Source: Hypericum androsaemum (Eukaryota > Streptophyta > Magnoliopsida > Malpighiales > Hypericaceae). From it: 64,000 nucleotides of DNA. The notes under the pieces are model-generated. The model did no database searches, was not told where the DNA came from, and was given only the letters and a program-made list of their open reading frames with translations. The position numbers were made by a program, and so were the translations under genes. The stretch's first letter is position 1; each line of letters opens with the position of its first letter. The stretch is taken from the NCBI GenBank assembly GCA_963995505.1, contig OZ023190.1, forward strand, positions 12,766,092-12,830,091. Direction: 5' to 3'. Positions 33,546 through 45,665 of this stretch are shown here, piece by piece.

Positions 33546-34847
33546 TTAATTTTTAAAGTATTTAATAATACTTATATTAAAAACTAAATATTTAATTAAA
33601 TAATACTCTAATTCGATTGAGTATGGTATACCAATTCAATTCATTATTGGTATACCAATTTGATAATATTTAATAATAATAATAATAAATAATTTATTTA
33701 TTAAATAATTAAAAAAATTAAAGATTGTCCCCTTCCCACGCGCAAGGGAATTCAGCCCCTTGCTACGCGTGCGCGTTCATTGTCCTATCAGTCCTTTCTT
33801 TCGAGTTAATTACAAAAATGCCACTTGAAGCCCCCTCCCCTTTTGTCCGGATGGGCCGGAAAAGCTCAGACTTAATCCAGCTCCCCCATCTTTTGTTTTA
33901 AGGCCTGAGGAGTGGAAAACATTTTCAGTACACCGATAAACTCTTTTTTTTTTCCTTAATGAATTTAGGCAATCAATTAAAAAATTACACTATGATTACA
34001 ACTGTCGGACATCTTAAACCTCCGTCAATTTATCAATATCTTGTACCATGGTCTGACAAGCAATCAACTACTAAATTAATCAGTAATCCTCTTCTCTTTC
34101 TCCCTCGAAGTTCTTTTGTCAACTATCTTCCAAGTAGAGAAAAGAATTTTATGGTGACAAATTACTATTAGGTTTGATGAAAAATTAGTCTACAATCCTT
34201 CTAGTTTGATAAAATATTACTCGTTTGTCAATTTCTTCGTTAAGTGACAACAGAAAAAGATCTTTAATTGTATTTACTATTTAGTTCATTTTATAATTAT
34301 CCAAGTATTGGATATTCTTCTCAAAAAAAGTATTGGCCATTTGAAAATTATTCTATCGAGTCCATACCATAATTTTAAAATACGGATTTTGATACGACCC
34401 GAAATTTTTATATTTTTTATTTTTTCCGGTCCGACCATAATTTTAAAGTACGGGGTTGGCGTTACTGATTTGTAGCTGAGGGTACAAAACAAATGGATGG
34501 AATTTGGACCCCAACCATCTGGCTCACATTAAATTCTTAAATCAACAACTAACAACTTTACAATGGAAAAAGTCCAAAGACCAATTGAAAAAGAATCAAA
34601 GAAATTAAAAAATTTACTAAACCCAACTAACGTCCGATACAGATTCCACCCCCAGAAAAATAAATTCAAGTCCCTTTAAATACCACTTATAAAAAAATTC
34701 AAAATAAAATAAAAACCCCAAAATGAAATTGGACCAAAGTACACAAATTGGGGGGAAATGCGCACTTTTTTTTATCTACCGTTTACTTGTGTGCTTGCAT
34801 CAATCCTTTGAATGATAAATAAGAGTTTGCTCTACGGTGTGACGGAC
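33546..34847. other. AT-rich spacer 3' of the receptor kinase
   Basis: Contains an 'aataataataat' run near 33670 and a short duplicated motif 'ccataattttaaa.tacgg' (34368, 34435) that resembles part of the hAT-like element in the kinase intron. No gene seen. Confidence 0.4.
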
Positions 34848-37800
34848 TCAACTGGATTCCCTGGGTGGAGTCTGGCCGTCCGATCCTTTGGAAGGATCAT
34901 CGGACGATTGCCTTAACCCATCGTCTGTCTCTCCGCGGTTGATCTCCTCCATCATCCTCGACGCCTCCTGCATTGACGGCCGTTGATCCGGAACCGTCGA
35001 GACACAAGTCATTGCGATCTGCAGCAACTGCACCATCTCCTCTTCGATATTGTGGTACCTCATTAACTCAACGTCGAATACCTCGGCCGTCCATTCCTCC
35101 CTCACGACAGATTGGACCCACCTGGGAAGGTCAATCCCTTCATCGCTCAACGACGACGCCTGGTTGGGTGCTTTTCCGGTTAGGAGTTCCAAGAGTAACA
35201 CTCCGAAGCTGTACACGTCCGACTTGAAAGTGACTTTGCGAGTCTCGAGGACTTCAGGGGCTCGGTAGCCTGCAACCCGAGAGGGCGGGGTTTGGGCACC
35301 AAAGAGTGAATTTAGTCCAAAGTCCGACATGGCAGCATCTTGATCCGGGCGGAGAAGGACATTGGAGGACTTTATGTTGCCGTGAACTACCTTGTTGACC
35401 ACGTGAAGGTTGGTTAGTCCCCGTGCCACGCTTTGAGCTATCTTCATCCGGTTGTCCCAGTCCAGTGGGGTTCTGCCCGAGCCCCTGCTACCTGCATTAT
35501 AGGAGTAGCACCAACATATATTAGCTAATTAGATGCCTTGAGTTCGGACCAAGTGGTTTGGTCATGTAGAATGGTCAAAAACAGTCTGTCAGATGATGTA
35601 CATTTGGTCGTCCAATAGAGTATATGCTACAATTCTCTTATTGGAAATAGCAGTGGAGGAGAAAAAGTCCTTCAAGCAGTCTACCTACTATTGCCGAGAT
35701 CAATGCACTAGTTGGCATATGGCAAGGGCAGCCAGCCAAAGAAATTCACAGAATCGGACAATGAGAGTTGATACAAATGATAAATGCCATGAATTCTCTT
35801 AAAACGATTCTCAGGTTCAAATTTTATGAATATGAAAAGGGTAAATTATTTCCAGGTTCCTGGTTTATAGTTTTATTACTCGCAAGTCCCTAGCTTTCGA
35901 AAATAGTGTATGAGGTCCCTGTTTTTTAAGAAAATATTGGTCTGAGGTTCCTAGTCACCGGATCGATCTTCTTAAAAATCTCCGGAGAAAATCTCCGATC
36001 CGGTGACTTGGGACCTCAGACCAATATTTTCTTAAAAAGCAGGGACCTCATACACTATTTCTGAAAGGCAGGGACCTGCGAGTAATAAAACTATAAACCA
36101 GGGACCTGAGAATAATTTACCCATATGAAAAATATCATTGGAAGCACGGTGCTCAAAACCAAATAGTTGGTACAAATACATATATTAAAATAAAAATGGG
36201 TCAGCTCAGAAGAGTCAACGGAGCCCGAAAACAAAACGACAGTGCCGTAATCACAAGCAGCAGTAGTAAAGAAACAGCAAAAACATTCTTCAAACTCAAT
36301 TGCGACCTTTTCTTGCTGTCGGATTGGGAGTTTAAAAATATGGGTTTTTTTTGGGAATCCAAGAAATGTCGGTGGCCACTATGGTCAATCATGAAAAAGG
36401 ATTAAAAAAGAGGGCGAGGTCATGTGTTTAGGGGCTTTTTGGCCCAAACAAAATCATGAGTGTGTGTGGCATATATTAAAAGGGAAAAAAGATTAGAAAA
36501 AGTGAGTAAAATAAAGTAAAAAGAGGACAGACAAAACAGCTGCAAGGAGCGTGACAGGAGGCGTAATTCACACTCTAAGAATGTTTTTCCCCCTTTTTTC
36601 AACCAGTGTACCAGAAACATGGTTTTTAAAAAAATGGTCCGACCAGTGGGATCACGAATCAGGCACAAGATTGGGTTATTTTTAGACTTTTGACCGGGGT
36701 CTGTACTAATCGGACCAAATATGGTCAGACTGGCCGATTTTGAGGTCCACCCTGACCGGTCGAACCTAGTTCGTACAAAAATGGGCAAAATTGACTTTTT
36801 TGGGTGGTTTTCGAGAAAAAAAAGTTGATTTGACAAGTTTATAGAGTAACAAATAAGTAAATTTATAGAGTGGAGAGATAAAAAATTAAGTCTACTTTTT
36901 TATGTATGGAAAATAAGTTTATTTTAACCTATATATATATATATATATATTATTTAAAATATTAAAAAATAAAAAAATTTGGTCCGACCGGTCTGACCCG
37001 GAAAACGATAGAAATTCCGGGTCGTAGCTCCGGGCCGGGTTTTAAAACCATGACCAAAAACACATTTTAGATTTTTTTTAGTGGTGGAGTTACACTCACT
37101 TATCTAACCAATTATATTTACGAAGGTTTAAATTCCATACTTTTTAATTAATATACAATGATTTAAATATTTATCGACAAAAATAATGAAATAACACGTT
37201 TCAGATTGTCAGCACTAATGTCAATGACCGGTTGACACTACAAATCTAGCATTTGTTAGTTATTCAGTACGATGCAAAACGTCAACAAATTACAATCCTA
37301 ATCAATGCTGTTGTTGAATAATATACCAAAACGTCATCGTGAAAGCCGCAATATATGCAATTAATATATATTCACTCCTTTTTTAGCTTAGTAAATATTC
37401 AATTAGAGCTCGAATTATAACAGAAGAAAAATTAATTAATGAAATAGATAATTAAATTAAACAAAAATTGGTACCGTGGAGGAGAGCCGATAAGCTGCCC
37501 GAGGGGAAATAGTCGTTAACGAGCAACTTCTCGTCCTCGGAGAAGTAAAAGGCCCTGAGTGGGACCACATTCTCGTGCTTCACCTTCCCCAGGATCTCCA
37601 GCTGCGCTTCGAACTCCCGCTTTGAAACGGCGACGTCTTTGAGCCGCTTCACGACAACCGTCGTCCCCTCCTCGAGCACCGCCTTGTACGACGTCCCGAC
37701 GCTGCCCTTCCCCAGCACTTCCGCCGACGCCCGCAGTAGGTCCTCCAGGTCGAAGCTGTACGCCCCGCCGTCGAAGAAAAACAGCTTGTTCCGCTCTCCG

Positions 37801-38783
37801 GCGGCCGCGGCTGCATCCGTGGACGAGCCCCCGGTGATGTCGTCTTTCGACGACGACGTTCCTGCATCCACCGGCAATGCGCGCGACGTTGCCATCATCT
37901 TCGGCGTGTTGGCCGGCCGTTCCCGCCGGCGCCGGTGACAGAATATGAGACATAGGAAGATCAAGATGAGGAGAACTGCGGAACCGATCGCGATCAGGAC
38001 AATGGCGGCGGTGGAGAGCTTTTTCTTCTTCTTGTGCGTTACCGGCAGTGGTGTTCCGGCAGGAGACGGCGCCGACGACGGGGAGAACGGGTTACATGAG
38101 GCCAACGGAGCGCCACAGAGATCTATGTTTCCGGCGAATGAGTCGGCTTTGAACTTGGAGAGGCTCTTCGGAACTGAGCCGTTGAGGTGATTGTTGGAGA
38201 CATTGAAGGCGACTAGACGCGTGGGATTGAGGCTGGGGAGGTTGCCCGAGAAGGCGTTGTCCTGGAGAAGCAGACCGGTCAGGCGAGTCAAGTTGTTGAG
38301 CGAGGGCGGAATGGGACCGGAGAAGTTGTTGGAAGAGAGGTCCAATCGAGTCAGACGGGTCAGACTGGTCAGAGACTCCGGGAACGAACCGGATATAGAG
38401 TTTTCCTGGAGATACAGTGACCGAAGCAAAGTGAGGTCGGAGAAGTCGGCCGGGATCCGGCCCAAGAGGCCGTTGGACCGGAGGCTGAGGACGCGGAGGG
38501 AGGAGAGGCGGCCGAGTGTGTTCGGAGGGACGGGGCCCACCAGGCCGACCCCGGGGAGGCGGAGTATCTCCACGGTCGAGTTAGTCGAGTCGCAACTCAC
38601 GCCGGTCCAGGAGCAGACCGGGGTCTGGCTCGACCACTGCAGTCGTTTCGCGTGGGGCACCTGGGATAGAAACGACAACAATGCCTGCTTGTCCTGGACC
38701 GGCTCGGACCGGGCCCACGTCGTTAGCAGCAAGAGGAGTAAAATGAGGACGGGAGAGACGAGGCCGAAACGACCCATTGGCAT
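34848..38783 (-). CDS. LRR receptor-like kinase, predicted inactive (At2g26730-like)
   Basis: Exon 1 is 38783-37475 and exon 2 is 35491-34848, joined by a 1983-bp phase-1 intron (CACG|GTACC ... TGCAG|GTAGC), giving 650 residues. Order: signal peptide (1-26, [15 protein letters not shown]), LRRNT cap (30-65), about five LRRs (70-215), a Ser/Pro spacer, transmembrane helix (~256-282) with a basic stop-transfer CHRRRRERP, a low-complexity juxtamembrane region, and a kinase domain (~345-620). The glycine loop ([11 protein letters not shown]), the VVVKRL lysine (379) and DFG (493-495) are present, but the catalytic HRD is HGN (473-475), so it lacks the catalytic Asp. The C-terminus [20 protein letters not shown] matches the At2g26730/RLK902-like subfamily of plasma-membrane pseudokinase receptors. 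The domain is continuous across the splice, which confirms the exon pair. The intron has been enlarged by two transposons. The gene looks intact. Confidence 0.93.
35839..36122. mobile_element. Foldback Mutator-type MITE inside the kinase intron, 9-bp TSD
   Basis: The 284-bp near-complete palindrome begins GGGTAAATTATT and ends AATAATTTACCC, centred near 35980. It is flanked by the exact 9-bp duplication ATATGAAAA (35830-35838 and 36123-36131). The arms carry the AGGTCCCTG-type words of the other long-TIR elements. If the intron is transcribed it would fold into a ~140-bp hairpin. Confidence 0.9.
36618..37052. mobile_element. hAT-like non-autonomous element in the kinase intron
   Basis: The ends CATGGTTTTTAAAA and TTTTAAAACCATG are inverted repeats. 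The flanks ACCAGAAA (36610-36617) and ACCAAAAA (37053-37060) match 7/8, the length used by hAT transposons. The interior is rich in 'ggtccgaccggtc' words and an (AT)n run at 36931-36950. No coding sequence. Confidence 0.6.
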
Positions 38784-39842
38784 GTCGTTACAGGACGGGG
38801 ATTTTTTTGATTAATCGGAGAGATTAAGTTTAGGGAGAAGAGGGAAGAGAGTTTCTTTTGGTGTTGGAAAAGGTAGTCACAAGGACGAGAGGTAAAGATA
38901 TACAACAGAGAGGGAAATACATAAAAGCTCAAGAGAGTGACAGTACTCTCGCTAGTTTATGTTTCCTATTTGCTTTCTCCCAATTCTTTTTTGTTGGCTA
39001 ATATTGCAGAAGTGGTGATGGAATCTTGAAAAATGAATAAATAAGAAATGAGTATGACGACTCCCCCAAGTAAGGAATACAGGTGGGTGTTAAATAGTGG
39101 AGAGGTTATAAACCTATAATTGTAATTAGTCAACAAAATTAAGTCAAATCCATTATATGGGAAGGTTTTCATAACTTTCTTTCAAATTAAGGGGAAAAAA
39201 TATACTTTTGGAAGTCTTCTCTGGACAAGACTTTTGGAACTACTTAACCATTATTGGAAATATATATTAAGTGTATGCATGTTCATGAGTATCGAATACC
39301 CTATATATTTGGTAAGTGATACTTGCTTGACAACTAATGAAAATAATTTGGTAGAGGAATATGAGATCTCTAGCCAAGCCGAAAAAAAAAATCATAACTT
39401 AAATATTCAAGAACCAAGAGATTGATATGGAGAATGAGAGATTACATAATTGAATGGGAGAAAAGTTTAATTAAGAGATGAGTTTGCGATTTTTTTTGTT
39501 AAAAATATGTTTAGATAATAATTAAGAGATTTTCAATAGGGTCAGATTGAGTGCAGGAAACCTTTTTCGGTACCAAACAGAATGAGAGCAAAATAGTCTT
39601 TTAAAAGGACACGCGTGGCACTCAAAGAGAGAAAAATGGGGGGAGGGGGTGCTTGATGCGCTCGTCCACTCCTCTTCATTTTTTTAAGTGTTCTTATTTT
39701 TTGTTTTTAAACTTTAATAATTTATTAGAAATTAGTTTGATATGATAAAATATTAACAAATTGTCACGACCTATTATGAAAATTAGAACAACTATTATTT
39801 ATTTAATTTTTATTATAAGTATTATTTAATATTAATTATTTA
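38784..39842. other. Receptor kinase 5' flank
   Basis: A purine-rich leader-like stretch (38810-38945 on the minus strand is pyrimidine-rich) precedes the start codon. No TATA box or operator can be assigned with confidence. The remainder is AT-rich. Confidence 0.4.
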
Positions 39843-40440
39843 GACATAACCACGCATGCCATAAGATATAACCGGTCATGTCATTCGTCGTAGTCGGGTA
39901 TATCATTTAATTAATTATAAAATTTATTATATACTAATCGGATATGCAATTAAGACATAACCAAGCATATCATTAGTCACAAACAGGGTATACCATTTTA
40001 TTGTAACCGGGTATGTCATTTTATTGTAACGCCGCATGCTATTTTATCGTTATCGGCCTGCCATTTGGTCATTATCGAGCATAACTTTTTACTGTAAACG
40101 GACATGCCATTTTATCGTACCTGGGTCTGCCATTTGGTCATAACTCGACATTTCATTTTATCTAACCGGGTCTGTCATTTGGTCATAATCTGACATGCTA
40201 TTTTATCGTATACGGCCTGTCATTTGGTCATTACCGAACATGCCATTTTATTGTAACCGGACATGTCATTTTATCCAAACCCGGCATGTCATTCTATCGT
40301 AACCGGACATATCATTTAATTAATTATAAATTTTATTAAATATTAATCAGGCATGCCATTAATCATAGCCGGACATGCCATTAGTCATAATCGGATATAT
40401 CATTAGTCACAACCGAGCATGTCATTTTATCACATCGACA
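39843..40440 (+). repeat. Minisatellite, ~23-bp unit, inverted relative to 33187-33545
   Basis: About 25 diverged copies of a unit near TAACCGGGCATGTCATTTTA. This is the reverse complement of the 33.2-kb unit, placing the receptor kinase between two oppositely oriented arrays. Confidence 0.88.
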
Positions 40441-41250
40441 AATAAAGTAATTAGAATTAGGTAAATTCAAGAAATATCAAAGTTCTGCAAATCCAAACAA
40501 AAGCTCAACAGCCGAACAACAAAGCTAAACCCTAAAAATCACACTACCGATCCAGAAATCTAAATGGGAACAATCACATTGAACCCAGATGAAAAAAACA
40601 AAGGAAATGAACAGTTTTCTAATTGCTCTCGAGAAGCGGCTATGAATCTATCGTTAGAGAAGCCAAAGCAGGCAAGTGATGAACAATTAGGAAGATTACA
40701 ACAAACATAAATCGACAACAGTTGATAATCGATAACTTTAACACTAGTAACCTTTGTACATGTAATTTAGATGGCTTGAGCCATCGATGAATTCACAGGG
40801 CCTACCGAACTCCACCGACGTCTGGGCTAAAAATCACAACAAAGCTAAGTCGTCGACATCCTAGAAATCTCCACCGATCGACCACCGCCAGACGGGAGTG
40901 AAAAGACGAGGCGCATTCCTGGTTCTCACCGTCGGAGACATGGCCGTCCAGGAGAAGAGAGAGTAAAAATAGCCATTGATGGAGCATCGTTCCTCGTCAT
41001 TCAGACCGTCCTCTTCGCCGGCTTGTCGGCGTCCTCGGTCGTCCCCCACGGCTCCCTCGCCGGAGCTTCTCGAAGCAAGAGCTTCCATCTGGTGACGTTT
41101 GGAAAATGGAAGGAGGAGGGGAGAGAAGGAAACGTGGGAGAGGAGGGGCGGAGATTGAGAGGGATGAGAGAGATGCGAGGGTTTCTGGAAATAGAAGGGG
41201 GAATGATCAAAATACCCCGGCCAATTAATACCATTAGATCTTTAACGCGC
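40441..41250 (+). mobile_element. GC-rich/minisatellite element, right arm
   Basis: Past the array the plus strand has an AT-rich stretch, a GC-rich segment (40800-41100) with unrecognised exon-like frames on both strands, a GA-rich tract (41097-41200), then 'aaaatacc...ccattagatct' (41209-41240), mirroring the left arm's order. The GC-rich part does not resemble the metalloproteinase fragment. One minus frame (MLHQWLFLLSLLLDGHVSDG) looks signal-peptide-like, but nothing supports a gene. Confidence 0.35.
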
Positions 41251-42056
41251 GCGTGGTCATTAAGATAAAAATACCATATTAAATTTTATCTGATACAGTA
41301 CTCTCTCCTATCTCAGTCCGTAGCTAATCCCACCCCTTTTCAATATTGGTGTAAAATGTCACAAGTTTTGGTAAAAGAATCAAAAAATAAAGTGCGTAAC
41401 TGCTTGTAATTATGAATTTATGATAAACATTCAGTAACCTTCTCTAAATAATCTTAAATTTTTAACTAATTATATACATGTGCCATTTTTGTTGGACATT
41501 GTTTGGGAACAGATGAGGAGGGAAAGAAAGAGGAGGAGAAAGAATTTTACACGTCTTTCGTTGTTTGAGAAATAAAAATGGAAGGAAAGAAATGGGTTTT
41601 ATACATTCTCATTTGAAATATAATACAATATAACTGTAGAGACTCAAATACCCTCAAAAAATAAATATAACAAAGTTATCAAAATTGAATAAACTAGCAA
41701 TTACCTACATTAAATTTAAATCGACTTTCTTTATTCTCTCACATTTTTAACAAATTGGAAAGAATGATTATTGGCATTTAGGAAAGAAAATATACATTCC
41801 ATTTTTCAATCCACCGACATTCTTTGTAAATAAGGAAAAAATATATTTTTCCTTCAACTTTCCTTCCATATTCCTCTCATTCTAATCAAAGGGTTAATCT
41901 TAAACCACTTAGATAATCACTATCTCCAAATACACACATCATTCTTAACAAAAAATTCTAACAACTTAATATAATCATTTATAAAAAAACAACTTAATAT
42001 AATCTGTTAACTTTAAAGTTAAAAAGCAAAAAAAGAAAATCGAAGGACCCCCACCA
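41251..42056. other. AT-rich spacer
   Basis: A loose inverted similarity between 'gaggagggaaagaaag' (41515) and 'tttccttccatattcctctc' (41860) may be another MITE but is not resolved. No gene. Confidence 0.3.
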
Positions 42057-42983
42057 AGGTTGCCAGGATCGCGATTATAATCGTAAGATCACACGATTTT
42101 ACGAGCTGCCATTGCTCCACCGTGCTAGATCACATGCAAGATCTTAATATTGAACGGATCGGTAGGATCGCCGAGTGTAATCGTAAGATCGCAAGATCTA
42201 CGATTAAAATCACAAGATTTTTTTCAACTATTTTTCTCCCTGTAACTGCGAGAGATTTAGTGAATATTTTTTGTGTTTCTTTTTTTAATCATATTTGGTG
42301 TTTGTTAGAAATTTCCTGATTATTTTAAAGATATGTGGTATTTCTTTAATAGTTTAAATCAGTATAACCCTAATCCTAATAGTGTGCACTATAAATATAA
42401 GGTCTTTGGCCGTATTCCAAAAAAAATATAAGAAGGAATTAAATAAGATCGAGAGAGAGATCATTGAATACGACGTAAGTCGGTCTCCGTCTTTGGTCTC
42501 GTGATTTTGTAATCTAAGTGAATATTTTAATGAACTTCATCGCATGATTTAATAGAGCACTATTTTTGCAGTTCACTGCTTACTAAGATTACGATCATTT
42601 TTGTTCATGTTTTTGTAGTTCTACGATAGGAATTAAATAATGCTTGTCTACGACAGGGTTTAAATAATACCCACAGTAGGAGATGAAGATCGTATGGAGG
42701 AAGATATTGGGTTCGATGAGCAGATTGACTTGAATGCTTTGTTGAATTAAAGTTTTTTAGATGATGTCTGAGAAAATTATGTTTTTAGATAATGTTTGAG
42801 ACAATGAGTGCTTATGACTTATGATTAAATTAATAAAAGTTTATGCTAAGTTTATTTTTCTTAGTTATTTCTATAATTTTATCTATTTGGTGGGATCTTG
42901 CGATCCGTGTTACGATCCTCCGATCTACGATTTTTCTATACCCAAACGATCCTAAGTGAGATCCCGTTTTTGACAACCTTGAA
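42057..42983. mobile_element. Candidate foldback/MITE-type element
   Basis: The left end AAGGTTGCCAGGATCGCGAT and the right end (reverse complement AAGGTTGTCAAAAACGGGAT) form short inverted repeats. Both subterminal regions are rich in GATCGTAAGATC-type words. The target duplication is unclear. No transposase. 42380-42720 inside reads like spliced-transcript debris but no protein is recognised. Confidence 0.5.
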
Positions 42984-43060
42984 CCCCACGGGGTCAAAAT
43001 GTGGGGACAAGTTCAAACAGATTGACTTTTTTATTTGATTAATTTTTTTTGAGAAATGGA

Positions 43061-43066
<6 letters not shown>

Positions 43067-43124
<58 letters not shown>
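43067..43124. repeat. (AT)n microsatellite
   Basis: About 28 uninterrupted AT dinucleotides. Confidence 0.97.
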
Positions 43125-43127
<3 letters not shown>

Positions 43128-43429
43128 CCAAACTTTAGTAATTAGTTACCAAATCTTTAAAAGAAAAAAACATTACCAAATAAGAAAAGCACACTCGTTG
43201 GTGGAGCGTGATTTTTAGTTCTTACCACAAAATTTGGGTATTTGGCAGAAGAACTTTTTAACACATTGTATCTATTGACCATGAATGCATATGGTTAATC
43301 TTAAATTTTTTTAGTTCCATTATTTTAATTTTTTCGATTCTTTTTTATTTTATTTTAAAATTCATTTTTGACAGAAATGCTCCTGACAGTATATACATTA
43401 CCGCCGCCATGGTAGGAAAATTTTAAAAA

Positions 43430-44688
43430 GGGATAATTATTCTAAGGTTCCTGGTATTTGAGCAAATTTCTTTTTTAGTCTTTACTATTTTTAATTACCT
43501 CCCTCGGTCTTCTTAGTTTGAAATAATGCACCTTTTAGGTCTCTGGCTCTGACATCGAAAAATAATTCCGGCGAAATTTTACATGTAAGGACCAAAATGT
43601 CGCTTAGTTAAAAAAATAAAAAATCTCACGTTCTTAAATCTCAAGAACATCAAGAATATCAGATAAACATTCAAGAATACCAAATTAAACAACCAAGAAC
43701 CCTAATTTTAGAATTGAATCCCCAAATCAAACAAGAAAAAATTAATTTCCAATCAACCAACCAAAACCAATTGAATAGGAAATTAATTTCACCCCAGAAC
43801 CAAATGCCCCACCAATCGAAGAAGGAAGTTGTGGCTGTTCGGGAGGGATCTCTCGCTATAATCCCGATCGAGCATTCGGTCGTCGTCCCAGAGAAACCGT
43901 CGTCGCCGGGGGTCGAGAACACCAAGTCATGGCGGGTCAGCTTCTCCCGGTACCTGATCCTACCTCCTCGCCCCACCGCCATCTGTCCCTTGCTCGTCCC
44001 CCTCCCGAACAGTCGCTGCTCCCGCCCCAAGCCGGGCGTCTGGATCTTCTCCCGCTCCCCGACTGTCTCCCTCCAGCTCCGTCACGGTCCATCCGCAACT
44101 ATCACCAGATCTGTCCTCTCCGTCGTCCCAGTCCAACCTCGACGAACCGTTGCTCTGAGAAGCACCGTCGTCAAGCCACGTCGTTGTCTCCATCGAACCT
44201 GGGTCTTCTTCAAGGTTGCTCCTTCATAGATACTGGTACATGCAGGGTACAGAATGGCGACGGCAGGGGTGAGCACGGTGCAGTTAATTGTGTTGGTGTT
44301 TAGTTAGAAACCCAGTTTATTGGTTTTTAGGTTAATTAGATTTTGTTGGTATTTAGTTAATCATCTATTTTTTATTTTTAATTGAGTTGTTCTTAGTATA
44401 TTTTAGGAGTATTAATTGATGTATTCTTGGTATTTAGTTAATTGAGTGTTATTGATTTTTAATTGAGATATTTTTGATCTTGGTATTTTTGAGGTTGAAG
44501 GTTTGTTTTTTACGGGGGGCAATTTGGTTCTTTCAGATGTTTTTTTGCCACAGTTATTTTTCGGTGCTGGAGTCAGGGACCAAAAAGGTACATTATTTTA
44601 AACTAGAAGAGCCGAGAAAGGTTATTGAAAATAGTAAAGACTAAAAGAGGAGTTTGCTCAAATACCAGAGACCTTAGGGTAATTATCT
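43430..44688. mobile_element. Mutator-like non-autonomous element, 9-10-bp TSD
   Basis: The ends GGGATAATTATTCTAAGGTT and AGATAATTACCCTAAGGTCT pair over ~150 bp. The flanking duplication is ATTTTAAAAA (43420-43429 and 44689-44698), counting the shared A. The interior 43800-44260 is GC-rich with long overlapping open frames on the plus strand (for example MAGQLLPVPDPTSSPHRHLS). This composition suggests a captured gene piece but no family is recognised, so no gene is called. Confidence 0.85.
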
Positions 44689-44698
44689 ATTTTAAAAA

Positions 44699-45665
44699 TG
44701 TTTGGTATAACACTTGTTAGAATTGTACCCCGAGGGTCTAACCTGATTTAGACTCGAAGGGTTCAAGAGCCATTGACTTTGATCAGTTCTAGAAAAGGAT
44801 GAGAACATGTATATGGATCTATAGAATTCTGTCATGATCATGACTGAATTTTTTAAAATAATACTAAAATAATATATATGTATGTTAATTGTTAAATATA
44901 ATACCAAATTTAGAATCTCAACCTGCTCGACTACAATTTTTTAAAATTTGTTTGTTTAGTTTATTTATATTAAGTTATTATAATAAATGACTCAATTGCA
45001 TTCAATTTTTTAATGTCGCTTGTCTTTTGAGAACAATAAAAAGATTAAATAACACGGACTCGCGGTTCGCCCTGATTCTGTCCAGCATTTTAGGACCCGG
45101 ACTTTGCCCAAATCTTTATTTTTAAAGAGGATAAGGACAAAGATATGAGTCTATCTTTTAAAAAGAGAATAACGATCTTAGTCATATAGATTATATCCTG
45201 AAATTGTCATTACCATCCCTAATTACGATTTGACATAGTGGGGCTTTTACATGAGTATCGGACCGTACCAGATCATCACATCTCTTGGCTTCTCCTTCAC
45301 TTTTCGAATTCCACTAGCGCCTCTCTCAGCCTTTTCTAAAATTTTAATCTTTGCAGACAAAAGTCTAATATTTTTTATTTTTATGCAATAACGGCAAGTC
45401 TATAGCATGAAAATAACAAATTATTTATAACAATCAAAAGTTTATTCAAGTGATAAAATATATAAAAAATATTGTAGATTCAATAAAATTATCATTGCAA
45501 AAATCACACATAAAATAAGGTTGAATATTGTTTCCTTTAGAATATTAGAAATTTTAAAATAAATTCTTAGTGCGTAAGTCCAATTTTTCCAAGTCAAATT
45601 TAATTGACCAATTGTATCGACCAGTTCCTAGAGGAAGACAGCCTAGCATCCTGGCCAATGGTTTG
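44699..45665. other. AT-rich spacer
   Basis: Nothing recognised. Confidence 0.5.

Noticed and set aside
36618..37052. Mutator-type classification of the second intronic element
   Set aside because: The flanking match is 8 bp with short CATGG-type ends, so hAT-like fits better than the 9-bp Mutator group.
37516..38814. Several long open frames overlapping receptor kinase exon 1
   Set aside because: Alternative frames of a GC-rich exon. The minus-strand frame with signal peptide, LRRs and kinase is the real one.
41515..41890. Purine/pyrimidine inverted similarity as a MITE
   Set aside because: The inverted match is loose and low-complexity, and no target duplication was found.
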